A stretch of 64,000 nt of DNA from Pseudoclavibacter sp. CFCC 11306 (GTDB lineage: Bacteria; Actinomycetota; Actinomycetes; Actinomycetales; Microbacteriaceae). The stretch lies in NCBI RefSeq assembly GCF_008831235.1, contig NZ_WBKF01000002.1, positions 186,001 to 250,000 of the forward strand, in the 5' to 3' direction. Under the pieces are notes generated by a model. It saw only the letters and a program-made list of their open reading frames with translations. It ran no database searches and was not told the DNA's origin. Positions 17,254-25,060 of the stretch are shown in pieces. Position numbers and translations under genes: made by a program. Each line of letters opens with the position of its first letter. Position 1 is the stretch's first letter.

Positions 17254-17829
17254 ATGCCCAGAGACCGGCCACTGAGCTCGATGGCGATCATGGTCATCGC
17301 TCTGCTCGAAGAGCAAGGGGCGACGCACCCGTACGAGCTGCAGCAGGTGATGCTCAGCCGTGGGGCCGACCGATACTTGCGTCTCACCACCGGCACGCTC
17401 TACCACACAGTGAACCGCCTGGCCGAACAGCAGCTCATTCGCGCGGTCGGCACGCAGTGTGAGGGCAACCGGCCCGAACGCACCGCGTACGAGGCCACCG
17501 AAGCGGGCATCGAGGCTCTGCGCGATCGGGTCGCTGACCTGCTGAAGACGCCGGCTGACGAACACCCGGTGTTCGCCGTGGCGATCGCCGAAGCACATCA
17601 TCTGCCTGCGCCGCTGATCGTCGAACTGCTGCAGCGCCGAGTCGAGCATCTCAGCGAGATCGAGGCGCTCATCGATTCGAACCTCGCCAGTGCCGAGGCT
17701 GCCGGCGCCGCACGCCGGTATCTGCTCGGCGCCCACTATCGAAAAGCCCTCGTGACAGCAGACCTGACTTGGACCCGTCAGCTGATCCACGACATCCGCA
17801 CCGAGCACCTCGAATGGGAGAACAAGTGA
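17254..17829 (+). CDS. PadR-family transcriptional regulator
   Basis: Winged-helix repressor of 191 residues. The N-terminal PadR domain reads MAIMVIALLEEQGATHPYEL, then LRLTTGTLYHTVNRLAEQQLI and the wing GNRPERTAYEATEAG. A C-terminal helical dimerisation region (Vir_C-like, about 100-185) follows. ATG 17254 has AGGAG 6 nt upstream. Its TGA overlaps the GTG start of the downstream efflux pump (GTGA), so it is probably the pump's own ligand-responsive repressor. Confidence 0.92.
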   Translation: MPRDRPLSSMAIMVIALLEEQGATHPYELQQVMLSRGADRYLRLTTGTLYHTVNRLAEQQLIRAVGTQCEGNRPERTAYEATEAGIEALRDRVADLLKTPADEHPVFAVAIAEAHHLPAPLIVELLQRRVEHLSEIEALIDSNLASAEAAGAARRYLLGAHYRKALVTADLTWTRQLIHDIRTEHLEWENK

Positions 17830-19385
17830 ACACCGCAAAACCGTCTGACCACGACGTCATGACGCCCCCTGAGACCCCACACGGCCCGTGGCCGGCGCTG
17901 TGGGCGCTGATCATCGGCTTCTTCATGATCCTGATCGACACGACCATCGTGTCGGTCGCGAACCCGAGCATCCAGCACGGGCTGGGCCTCGACGTCAACG
18001 AGGTGATCTGGGTCACCTCTGCATACCTGCTCGCCTATTCGGTGCCGATGCTGGTGGCTGGTCGTCTCGGCGACCGTTTCGGCCCGAAGCGGGTCTACCT
18101 GGTCGGGCTGGTGATCTTCACCCTCGCTTCGCTGTGGTGCGGTCTCTCCGGCTGGCTGCCGGGCAGCGGCTTCGTCAACATCATCCTGGCGCGAACGATC
18201 CAGGGGATTGGTGGGGCGCTGATGACGCCGCAGACCATGGCCGTGGTGCAGCGGGTGTTTCCGCCGCATCGCCGTGGCAGCGCCATGGCGGTCTGGGGCT
18301 CGGTCGCCGGTCTGGCCACGCTGGTCGGGCCGCTGTTGGGCGGTCTGCTGGTCGACAGTCTGGGCTGGGAGTGGATCTTCGTCGTCAACGTGCCGATCGG
18401 CGTCATCGGCTTCGTGCTCGCCGTCTGGCTGGTGCCCGACCTCAAGTCGCACCGCGAGAGCTTCGACTGGGTGGGCGTGGCGCTCTCCGCGATCGGCGTG
18501 TTCCTGCTGGTCTTCGGCATCCAGGAGGGCAACCGCTACGACTGGAACGTGTGGGTGGTGCTGTCGATCATCGGCGGAGTGGTCTTCCTGATCGCGTTCG
18601 TGCTCTGGCAGCGCGCAGAGCGCGTTGCCCCGCTGGTGCCGCTGCAGCTCTTCCGCGATCGCAACTTCTCGGTCTCGACCACGACGATCACGCTGATCGG
18701 TCTGGGCATCACGGCGATGTTCATCCCGCTGATCTACTACTTTCAGATCGTCCGAGGCCTCACTCCGACTCAGTCAGCGCTGATGACCCTGCCCGCCTCG
18801 GTGCTCGGCATGCTGCTGGCCCCGATCTCGGGGCGGCTGACCGACCGGGTGCACCCGCGCCTCCTCGCGGCGACGGGCACGCTGTGCTCGGCGCTGGGCA
18901 TGTGGGCCTACCTGCTCGTCATGCACACAGACACGCCGTGGCAGCTGCTGCTCGTGCCGTCGATGATTCTCGGTCTCGGCAACGCCTTCATGTGGGGGCC
19001 GGTCAGCGCCACGGCCACCCGAAACCTGCCGATGAAGCTGGCGGGAGCGGCATCCGGCGTCTTCAACACGGCTCGCCAGATGGGCGGCGTCATCGGCGCC
19101 GCGGCGATCGCCGCCGTGATGACATCGCGACTCGATCACTACCTGCCCGGTGCGTCTGAGGCTGCCAGCGCCGGAGGCTCCGCAGGCTCGCTGCCCGAGA
19201 TCGTCGCCACCGGCTTCACCAGTGCGATGTCTGACTCAATAATCCTGCCCGCGGTCGCTCTGACGGTGGCCGGGCTGGTCGCCCTGCTCTATCAGCGGCC
19301 GAACCACTTCGGCGGGCGGGGCACGCCGAGCGTCGAGACCGACGGCAGGCCTGCCGCAGCGGCTGCTGCCCGGCAGACCGACTAA
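17826..19385 (+). CDS. MFS multidrug exporter, DHA2 (EmrB/QacA) type
   Basis: Drug/proton antiporter of 519 residues and about 14 membrane helices. Motifs: MILIDTTIVSVANPSIQ in helix 1, AGRLGDRFGPKRVYLVG (motif A), ARTIQGIGGALMTPQ (motif B), AGLATLVGPLLGGLLVD (motif C) and GWEWIFVVNVPIG. The GTG start at 17826 overlaps the padR stop and has GGGAG about 6 nt upstream; the longer open frame is ignored. The last 4 nt overlap the convergent small membrane-protein gene. The substrate is unknown. Confidence 0.93.
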   Translation: MNTAKPSDHDVMTPPETPHGPWPALWALIIGFFMILIDTTIVSVANPSIQHGLGLDVNEVIWVTSAYLLAYSVPMLVAGRLGDRFGPKRVYLVGLVIFTLASLWCGLSGWLPGSGFVNIILARTIQGIGGALMTPQTMAVVQRVFPPHRRGSAMAVWGSVAGLATLVGPLLGGLLVDSLGWEWIFVVNVPIGVIGFVLAVWLVPDLKSHRESFDWVGVALSAIGVFLLVFGIQEGNRYDWNVWVVLSIIGGVVFLIAFVLWQRAERVAPLVPLQLFRDRNFSVSTTTITLIGLGITAMFIPLIYYFQIVRGLTPTQSALMTLPASVLGMLLAPISGRLTDRVHPRLLAATGTLCSALGMWAYLLVMHTDTPWQLLLVPSMILGLGNAFMWGPVSATATRNLPMKLAGAASGVFNTARQMGGVIGAAAIAAVMTSRLDHYLPGASEAASAGGSAGSLPEIVATGFTSAMSDSIILPAVALTVAGLVALLYQRPNHFGGRGTPSVETDGRPAAAAAARQTD

Positions 19386-19774
19386 CGTCGATCGGCGCGC
19401 TGACTGATCGCGGCCCAGATGCCCCCGATGATCAGCAGCGCGCCGAAGCCGATCAGCACCGAGATGATCGCGATGGTCGGGTCGATCGTGAACGGCAGTG
19501 TGAGCGAGGCGACCACGAGCACAGCCGCCACGATGACGATCAGCCCCCAGACGACGGTGCCGATGCGCGGGCCGGGGCGTCCCGGCGCCTGCACCTGAGT
19601 CGGTGCGTCGGCGGGCGCAGCGGGCGCACCAGCCGCAGGGGGCGCACCAGCTGCGGCGGATGCCGTGGTCGCGCCGAGCGGCTCGTGCAGCGGCAGGGTG
19701 TCGTGCATGTCTTCGCGGTTCGTCTTCGGCCGCTGGTCGGGATCGTGCGGTTCGGGTGTGGTGGGAAGTGACAT
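19382..19774 (-). CDS. Small membrane protein with Pro/Ala-rich N-terminus
   Basis: No recognised family. 130 residues: a hydrophilic, Pro/His/Asp-rich segment (1-40), an Ala/Pro-rich linker (40-72), then two membrane helices (about 76-95 and 100-123) ending in a basic tail. ATG 19774 has AAAGG 8 nt upstream. It lies downstream of the PspC-domain gene on the same strand (65 bp gap) and may be cotranscribed with it, which would suggest an envelope role. Confidence 0.7.
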   Translation of the reverse strand: MSLPTTPEPHDPDQRPKTNREDMHDTLPLHEPLGATTASAAAGAPPAAGAPAAPADAPTQVQAPGRPGPRIGTVVWGLIVIVAAVLVVASLTLPFTIDPTIAIISVLIGFGALLIIGGIWAAISQRADRR

Positions 19775-19839
19775 CGGAATGACCTTTCGAGAAGAGGATT
19801 GGGGAGCGGGCTCGGCGCGTTCGTGCGGGTGGCCGAGGG

Positions 19840-21321
19840 TCATCGTGCCGGCTGCAGGCTCATCGTCGAGGCGATCAGATGCGCGTTGACGGTCACGCCC
19901 GCAGAATCGTCGGTGTCGCCTGACACGACCCGACCGTCGCGCACCACGGTGATCGAGCTGAAGCCGAGACCCGAGCGCTGCTCGGGCTCACCGCCGGGCA
20001 GTGCGTCTTGGTTCAGTGTGCTGACGGTGGCCGTCGTCACGATGCGGAACGTGCCCGAATCGGGAATCATCAGAGACAGTGTGCCGGCCGTGCTTGAGAC
20101 GTCGATCGGCGCCGGGGTGTGCGAAGCGTCGTCGAGCGCCCCAAGATCGAGCCGGCCGGTCGAGGCGACCATGGAGAACGACGGTGCCGACGCCTCGTCG
20201 ACCAGGTCGCTCGGCTGTACGCTCCAGTGCGCGTCGCCTGCGACCGTTATGGGTCCGGTGCGCACGACGGTCAGCGGGCTGAGCGTCAGCGTGCCGGCGG
20301 CGGCGACCACGGCGAGAAAGCTCAGCACGCCGCCGCGTCGACCCATCAGCCCGAGAACCGTGATCGTGACGCCGAGCACGAGCAGTGCCGCGGCGAATCC
20401 GAGTGCGACGGCGGTGAGCGCGCTGACCTCCGAGCTGATCATCGGCGCGAGACCGCCGACCGCCCCACCGACGACGAGCGCGATGCCGAAGCCGATCGAG
20501 ACGGCCGCGCTGCCCGGCCGGCTGCGTTCATACGAGAGACGTGCGCGTTCCGCTGCCGCCTGACCCTGCATCCGCACCTGCTCGGCCTGCTGCCGCCCGC
20601 GTGCTCGGGCCTCTTCGTGCGCTGCTCTCGCCTGCGCACGACCTTGGTCGTTCGCGGCGGCGAACGCGGCCTTCGACTGTTGTGCGGCGTCAGAGAAGGC
20701 GTCACGGGTCTGCTGCGCAGCGTCGTCGTATGCGGTGGGCTGAGGGCCGCCGCCCGACCGGCTCGCGCGCCGGATCAGCCAGACCACCAGCCAGATCAGC
20801 GCGGCGGTGACCGCGATCGTCCAGATCACGCGCAGGGCGATGGCGAGGCCCGACAGGTGCAGCACATCGTCATCCCAGAACCAGCCGATGCCGAACCCGT
20901 GACCGCCGATCGGGGTGAGCAGCAGCAGTACGACGGCGCCGAGACCCACCCACACCCCGGTGCTCGCGCGGCCCTGCAGCGCCTCTTCGAGATGGATGCG
21001 ACCGTCGGCCGCCGGCAGCAGCAGCCAGGCCGCGAGGTAGGTGAGCACGCCGATGCCGCCGACGAAGAAGAGCGCGATGGCGATGCCGCGTACGATCAGC
21101 GGGTCGATGCCGAAGCGATGCGCGATGCCGGAGCACACGCCCGCGAACCATCGGTCTTCGCCACGGGTCACCCCGAGGCCGCGCAGCCAGGGGAAGAAGC
21201 CGGTCTGCCGGCTCTGGTCGCCGCGGTCTGTCTGGGCTCCATGGTCTGTCTGGGCGCCGTCGCCGGAGTGGCCGGCGTCGGCAGGGCCGTCGGGCGCTGG
21301 AGGTGTGGGGTGAGCGTTCAT
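19840..21321 (-). CDS. PspC-domain membrane protein with LiaF-like C-terminus
   Basis: Predicted envelope-stress sensor or modulator, 493 residues. A PspC domain at about 50-110 contains RGEDRWFAGVCSGIAHRFG and LIVRGIAIALFFVGGIGVL. Two or three further membrane helices follow, then an Ala/Gln/Arg-rich coiled region (about 190-260) and more helices. The extracytoplasmic C-terminal beta-rich domain (about 350-490) resembles LiaF-type domains (VSSTAGTLSLMIPDSGTF, SSITVVRDGRVV). ATG 21321 lies 7 nt after a weak CACACT. It is divergent from a PspC-containing histidine kinase. Confidence 0.85.
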   Translation of the reverse strand: MNAHPTPPAPDGPADAGHSGDGAQTDHGAQTDRGDQSRQTGFFPWLRGLGVTRGEDRWFAGVCSGIAHRFGIDPLIVRGIAIALFFVGGIGVLTYLAAWLLLPAADGRIHLEEALQGRASTGVWVGLGAVVLLLLTPIGGHGFGIGWFWDDDVLHLSGLAIALRVIWTIAVTAALIWLVVWLIRRASRSGGGPQPTAYDDAAQQTRDAFSDAAQQSKAAFAAANDQGRAQARAAHEEARARGRQQAEQVRMQGQAAAERARLSYERSRPGSAAVSIGFGIALVVGGAVGGLAPMISSEVSALTAVALGFAAALLVLGVTITVLGLMGRRGGVLSFLAVVAAAGTLTLSPLTVVRTGPITVAGDAHWSVQPSDLVDEASAPSFSMVASTGRLDLGALDDASHTPAPIDVSSTAGTLSLMIPDSGTFRIVTTATVSTLNQDALPGGEPEQRSGLGFSSITVVRDGRVVSGDTDDSAGVTVNAHLIASTMSLQPAR

Positions 21322-21395
21322 GTTCACCAGTGTGCGTGCCGAGCCGGGGCCGCCGCTATCAGGGATCACCCTGATTTCTGCTCAGGGCACTCTCC

Positions 21396-21484
21396 CCTGC
21401 GGGGATTGTGCTTTGCCGCCACGGATTGTGTCTCAGCGGCCGTTTTTCGTGCGATCGCGGCAGAGAGCGACCAATCCCCGCAGG
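21396..21484. repeat. ~89 bp inverted-repeat-ended element, copy B
   Basis: Ends CCTGCGGGGATTG (21396-21408) and CAATCCCCGCAGG (21472-21484) are a perfect 13-bp inverted repeat. GGATTGTG occurs twice exactly 20 bp apart (21403 and 21423) around GCCGCCAC, as in copy A at 10881. It lies between divergent PspC genes, directly upstream of the kinase promoter. Confidence 0.8.
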
Positions 21485-21505
21485 CGTCCGTGGTTGGATG
21501 GAGGC

Positions 21506-22831
21506 ATGAGCCTACCCGTCTCGCAGCGCCGGATGCTGCGCACGCGCCCGCGTGTGCTCGGCGGCGTGTGTGCGGGGCTCGCGGAGCATCTGCACGTCTC
21601 GGTGCAGGCTGTGCGCATCGGCATGGTGGTCGCGGCCCTCTTCGGCGGCGCCGGCATCGTGCTCTATTTCTGGCTGTGGCTGTTGGTGCCGGACGCCGCC
21701 GACCCGGCACGTCAGCCACCGGCCGCCTCGGTCGCGGGCAGCATCCTGCAGCGACCCGGCGATGCAGCTCGGACAACGTCGGATCCCGCACCTTCCACCA
21801 GCCGTCGTTTCAACCCGGCCGTGCCGCTGCTGATCGGCGGCGGGCTGCTCGGGCTCGCCATCGCCGTGGCGACCGGCAGCGTGCCGCTGCAGATTCTGAT
21901 TCCCGCCGCGATCGCCGTCGTGGGCCTGGTGCTGGCCTGGCGTCGGCTCATCAGCGACGGCGCAGCCGGAACGCGGGAGGTGACCTGGCAGGTCATCGGC
22001 GGCGCGGCGCTCGTCGTGGTCGGTGTGATCCTGCTCGTGCTGCCGGGCGGCGAGGGGCGACCCACCGGCGTGCTCGGCGGCGCGCTTGCGGTGCTGGCAG
22101 GTGCCGGCGTCGCACTGGCGCCGTGGGTCGTCAAAGTGATGCGCACGCTGGCCAACGAGCGGGCGGAGCGTGCTCGGGCGAACGAACGGGCCGACATCGC
22201 CGCGCATCTGCATGACTCGGTGCTGCAGTCTCTGGCGCTGATCCGGCAGAAGTCTGCCCCGGACAGCGACGTCGCACGCATCGCCCGACGCCAGGAACGC
22301 GAGCTGCGCGACTGGCTGTTCGTGCGCGACACCGGACTCTCAGACGAGGAGCGTGCCGAACCGAGCGACGTCGGCGCACGGCTGCGCGCGATCGCAGAGC
22401 GGCTGGACGAGGAGCACGGCTGCACCTTCGACGTGGTGACGATCGGGGATGTCGTGGTCACCGGGGCGCTGCGCGGGAGCGGCGGTGCCGACGCCCTGGT
22501 CGCAGCCGCAAACGAGGCGATGACGAATGCCGCCCGGCACGCCGGCGGGCGCATCTCGGTGCTGGTCGAGGGCGGCTTCGACGCGGGTGCGGCGGCTGCG
22601 GATGCGACGCCACGACGCCGGCTGAGCGTGACGGTGACCGATCGCGGCCCGGGGGTCGATCTCGGTGCGATTCCCGATGACCGACATGGCATCCGCTCGT
22701 CGATCATCGCGCGCATGCGGCGGTCTGGCGGGCAGGCGCGCATCACCGCAGGCCCGGGCGGTCACGGTACGCGCGTGGTGCTCACCCTCGACGAGCAGGA
22801 CGCTATGACGACGGAGCGGGGCGGCAGATGA
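21506..22831 (+). CDS. PspC-domain sensor histidine kinase (LiaS/DesK-like)
   Basis: Two-component kinase of 441 residues. A PspC domain at the N-terminus (RPRVLGGVCAGLAEHLHV, then VAALFGGAGIVLYFWLWLL) is followed by several membrane helices to about 210. The HisKA_3 dimerisation domain has the phosphoacceptor His in ADIAAHLHDSVLQSLALI, and a HATPase domain has AANEAMTNAARHAGG (N box) and TVTDRGPGVDL (G1 box). ATG 21506 may be leaderless (TTGGAT 6 nt upstream). Its stop overlaps the response regulator start (ATGA). Confidence 0.93.
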   Translation: MSLPVSQRRMLRTRPRVLGGVCAGLAEHLHVSVQAVRIGMVVAALFGGAGIVLYFWLWLLVPDAADPARQPPAASVAGSILQRPGDAARTTSDPAPSTSRRFNPAVPLLIGGGLLGLAIAVATGSVPLQILIPAAIAVVGLVLAWRRLISDGAAGTREVTWQVIGGAALVVVGVILLVLPGGEGRPTGVLGGALAVLAGAGVALAPWVVKVMRTLANERAERARANERADIAAHLHDSVLQSLALIRQKSAPDSDVARIARRQERELRDWLFVRDTGLSDEERAEPSDVGARLRAIAERLDEEHGCTFDVVTIGDVVVTGALRGSGGADALVAAANEAMTNAARHAGGRISVLVEGGFDAGAAAADATPRRRLSVTVTDRGPGVDLGAIPDDRHGIRSSIIARMRRSGGQARITAGPGGHGTRVVLTLDEQDAMTTERGGR

Positions 22832-23496
22832 ACGAGACGGACGAAGCACGCATCAGCGTCGTGCTGGTCGAAGACCACTCGATCTTTCGGGCGGGGCTGC
22901 GCGAGTCGCTCGCCGGCGACCTGGCAGTGGTCGGTGAGGCTCCCGACGTCGACGCCGCCATACGGGTGATCGGTGAGACCCAGCCGCAGATCGTGCTGCT
23001 CGACGTGCATCTGCCCGGTGGCCAGGGCGGTGGCGGAGCAGAGGTGATCGAGCGCTCGCAGCGTTCGGCGCCGCACACGCGCTTTCTCGCGCTGAGCGTC
23101 TCGGACTCGGCCGAAGACGTCGTGCGAGTGATTCGCGCCGGTGCTCGCGGCTACATCACGAAGAGCTCCTCGGCCGAAGAGGTCTCTGACGCGGTACGGC
23201 GGGTGGCCGACGACGACGCGGTCTTCTCGCCGCACCTCGCCGGGTTCGTGCTCGACGCGTTCGGAGCGGCCAGCGGAGAGACCGCGCAGGCCGACGACGA
23301 ACTCGACCGGCTCACCCGGCGCGAGCAGCAGGTGCTGCGCCTGATCGCACAGGGCTACACCTACAGAGAGATCGCGGCCGACCTCTTCATCTCGGTCAAG
23401 ACCGTCGAGACGCATGTCTCATCGGTGCTGCGCAAGCTGCAGATGTCGTCACGGCACGAGCTGACCGCGTGGGCGCTCGCCCGCCGGCTGCTGTGA
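22828..23496 (+). CDS. NarL/LuxR-family response regulator
   Basis: Partner of the upstream PspC kinase, 222 residues. The receiver domain has the acidic pair in VVLVEDHSIFRAGL, the phosphoacceptor Asp in IVLLDVHLPGG (about residue 56), then LALSVSDSAEDV and the Lys in GYITKSSS. The C-terminal LuxR HTH (about 155-215) reads LTRREQQVLRLIAQGYTYRE and VKTVETHVSSVLRKL. The overlap with the kinase implies stoichiometric production. Likely targets are the adjacent PspC-protein genes (inference). Confidence 0.94.
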   Translation: MNETDEARISVVLVEDHSIFRAGLRESLAGDLAVVGEAPDVDAAIRVIGETQPQIVLLDVHLPGGQGGGGAEVIERSQRSAPHTRFLALSVSDSAEDVVRVIRAGARGYITKSSSAEEVSDAVRRVADDDAVFSPHLAGFVLDAFGAASGETAQADDELDRLTRREQQVLRLIAQGYTYREIAADLFISVKTVETHVSSVLRKLQMSSRHELTAWALARRLL

Positions 23497-23521
23497 CCGC
23501 GCGCGACCGGCGGCATGCGGT

Positions 23522-24700
23522 TCAGTCCACGGGGTCGGCGTGATGCGCCAGCGTGAACTCCGCATCCTGCCACGGGCTCGCACCGGTGAGCGCCAGATCG
23601 GCGACGGCCTGACCCCAGACGGGAGCGAACTTGAAGCCGTTGCCCGACATGCCGGCGGCGATCGAGATCCGTCCCTCGCCGATGGTGTCGATGATCGGCC
23701 GACTGTCAGGGCTCTGAGAGTCGGGGTGCACCGACCACCGGACGGGCTCGGGATCGAGACTCGGGAAGATGCGCTGCGCCTGAGTGCCGAGCCAGCGCAG
23801 CTGCTCTCGCGAGAGAGTCATCGGGCGACGGGCCGGATTGGCCACCGTCGGCAGGTGCAGGTGCGGGCTGACCTTCACGCTGAAGCCGTCGATGCTCGGC
23901 GCGCCGAAGGCGTGCATGTCGCCGAAGTCGCGCATGAACCCCGGCAGCCTCGCGGGCAGGAAGGCCGAGATGTCGGCGGGCATGAACCAGGCCAGTGCAA
24001 AGTTCGCGACCGTCAGCATCCGGCTCAGGCCCGGCACCAGACGAGCCGTCCACGGGCCGGCCGTCACGATCACGTGACCGGCTTCGACCGCGCCGGCGGA
24101 GGTCTCGATGCGAACCCCGGTGCCCGTCGGACTCAGCGAGGTCACGACGGTGTTGTACAGCACCTCGGCGCCGTCGGCCTGAGCCTGTCGTGAGGCCGCG
24201 AAGACCGCGCTCTCCGGGCGCACGACGCCGGCCAGCTCGTCGAGGAAGCCCTCGTCACCGTGGTCGACTGCGAACTGAGGGTACTGACGTCGCAGGTCGT
24301 CGGCGTCGAAGTGTCGGTGGGGCAGGTCGAACTCCTCGGCGGCGCTCAAGGCCGCGTGAAGATCCGGGTGCCCGCTGGGAGCGATGTGGATGGCGCCGGC
24401 CGGAATGAGGAGATCGCGTGCTGCGAGTCGCCCGAGCTCGAGCCACCGGGTGCGCGCTTCGAGCAGCGCCGGGGTGAGGTGGCGTCCCTCTTTGGCGGCG
24501 ACGCGGAACAGCCGGGACTCTCCGCTGAAGGCCCCATGGGTGTGTACGGTGCCGTACTGCTCGATGCCGAGCACGCGCAGCGTGCTCGCGGATCGCCGTC
24601 GTGCTGTGGAGAGCGCCCAGAGCGCCATGGAGCCGATCGTGCCGACGCCGACCACGGCAACGTCGACGACTCTGGCGGCTGGTGTGGTGTGCTTGCTCAT
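23522..24700 (-). CDS. FAD-dependent amine oxidase, MSOX/MTOX-like, lacking cysteine
   Basis: DAO-family flavoenzyme of 392 residues resembling monomeric sarcosine/N-methyltryptophan oxidases. The N-terminal Rossmann motif is VAVVGVGTIGSMALWAL, followed by GIEQYGTVHTHGAFSGESRLFR, which fits the family His/Gly-Ser loop. The C-terminal flavin site has SPDSRPIIDTI and GMSGNGFKFAPVWG. The whole protein contains no Cys, so the 8-alpha-S-cysteinyl FAD bond of MSOX/MTOX cannot form. ATG 24700 has GAAAGG about 11 nt upstream, so the start is uncertain. The substrate is unknown. Confidence 0.85.
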   Translation of the reverse strand: MSKHTTPAARVVDVAVVGVGTIGSMALWALSTARRRSASTLRVLGIEQYGTVHTHGAFSGESRLFRVAAKEGRHLTPALLEARTRWLELGRLAARDLLIPAGAIHIAPSGHPDLHAALSAAEEFDLPHRHFDADDLRRQYPQFAVDHGDEGFLDELAGVVRPESAVFAASRQAQADGAEVLYNTVVTSLSPTGTGVRIETSAGAVEAGHVIVTAGPWTARLVPGLSRMLTVANFALAWFMPADISAFLPARLPGFMRDFGDMHAFGAPSIDGFSVKVSPHLHLPTVANPARRPMTLSREQLRWLGTQAQRIFPSLDPEPVRWSVHPDSQSPDSRPIIDTIGEGRISIAAGMSGNGFKFAPVWGQAVADLALTGASPWQDAEFTLAHHADPVD

Positions 24701-24904
24701 CCGGGTGCCGGCCTTTCGCCGAGGTTCGGCACGCTGCCGTCTCCGCTCCACCGCCGAGTCGGCTGCAACGGCACATGAAGGGCAGACAACGCCATTGTGA
24801 ACCTCTTCTGCCGAACGGGAGGTGAAGCCGTGTCGGTCGAACCTGCACGGAATGAGAACCCACCATTGTTATACGAACGTATTGTTTCGGCGCTCTTCCA
24901 GGCA

Positions 24905-24922
24905 TGTTTCCACTGGGAAACA
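24905..24922. promoter_or_regulatory. Perfect 18-bp palindrome, operator candidate
   Basis: TGTTTCC and GGAAACA arms of 7 bp around ACTG. No T run follows, so a protein-binding site is more likely than a terminator. Confidence 0.45.
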
Positions 24923-25047
24923 CGGCTGCCCGCCGGCCGGGACGCCGCATCCGGGTGACTTGCGCAGTGACGACGCCGAGCCGATCACGGGAGCCCTCGC
25001 CGCTCTGCGCGAGGTGGTGCGCGGTGCGGCTCGGCCAGACCGACCGC

Positions 25048-25053
25048 TAGAAT
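25048..25053 (+). promoter_or_regulatory. -10 element of menB (leaderless)
   Basis: TAGAAT ends 7 nt before the GTG at 25061. Confidence 0.6.
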
Positions 25054-25060
25054 CGGCGTC

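Larger units (their letters stand above)
24701..25060. other. 360-bp intergenic region with two palindromes
   Basis: Divergent regulatory region between the amine oxidase gene and menB. It holds ATACG-AA-CGTAT (24871-24882) in an AT-rich stretch, the perfect palindrome TGTTTCC-ACTG-GGAAACA (24905-24922), and at its right end the menB -10. A minus-strand TATAAC inside the first palindrome could be the oxidase -10. I see no convincing ORF. Confidence 0.6.
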
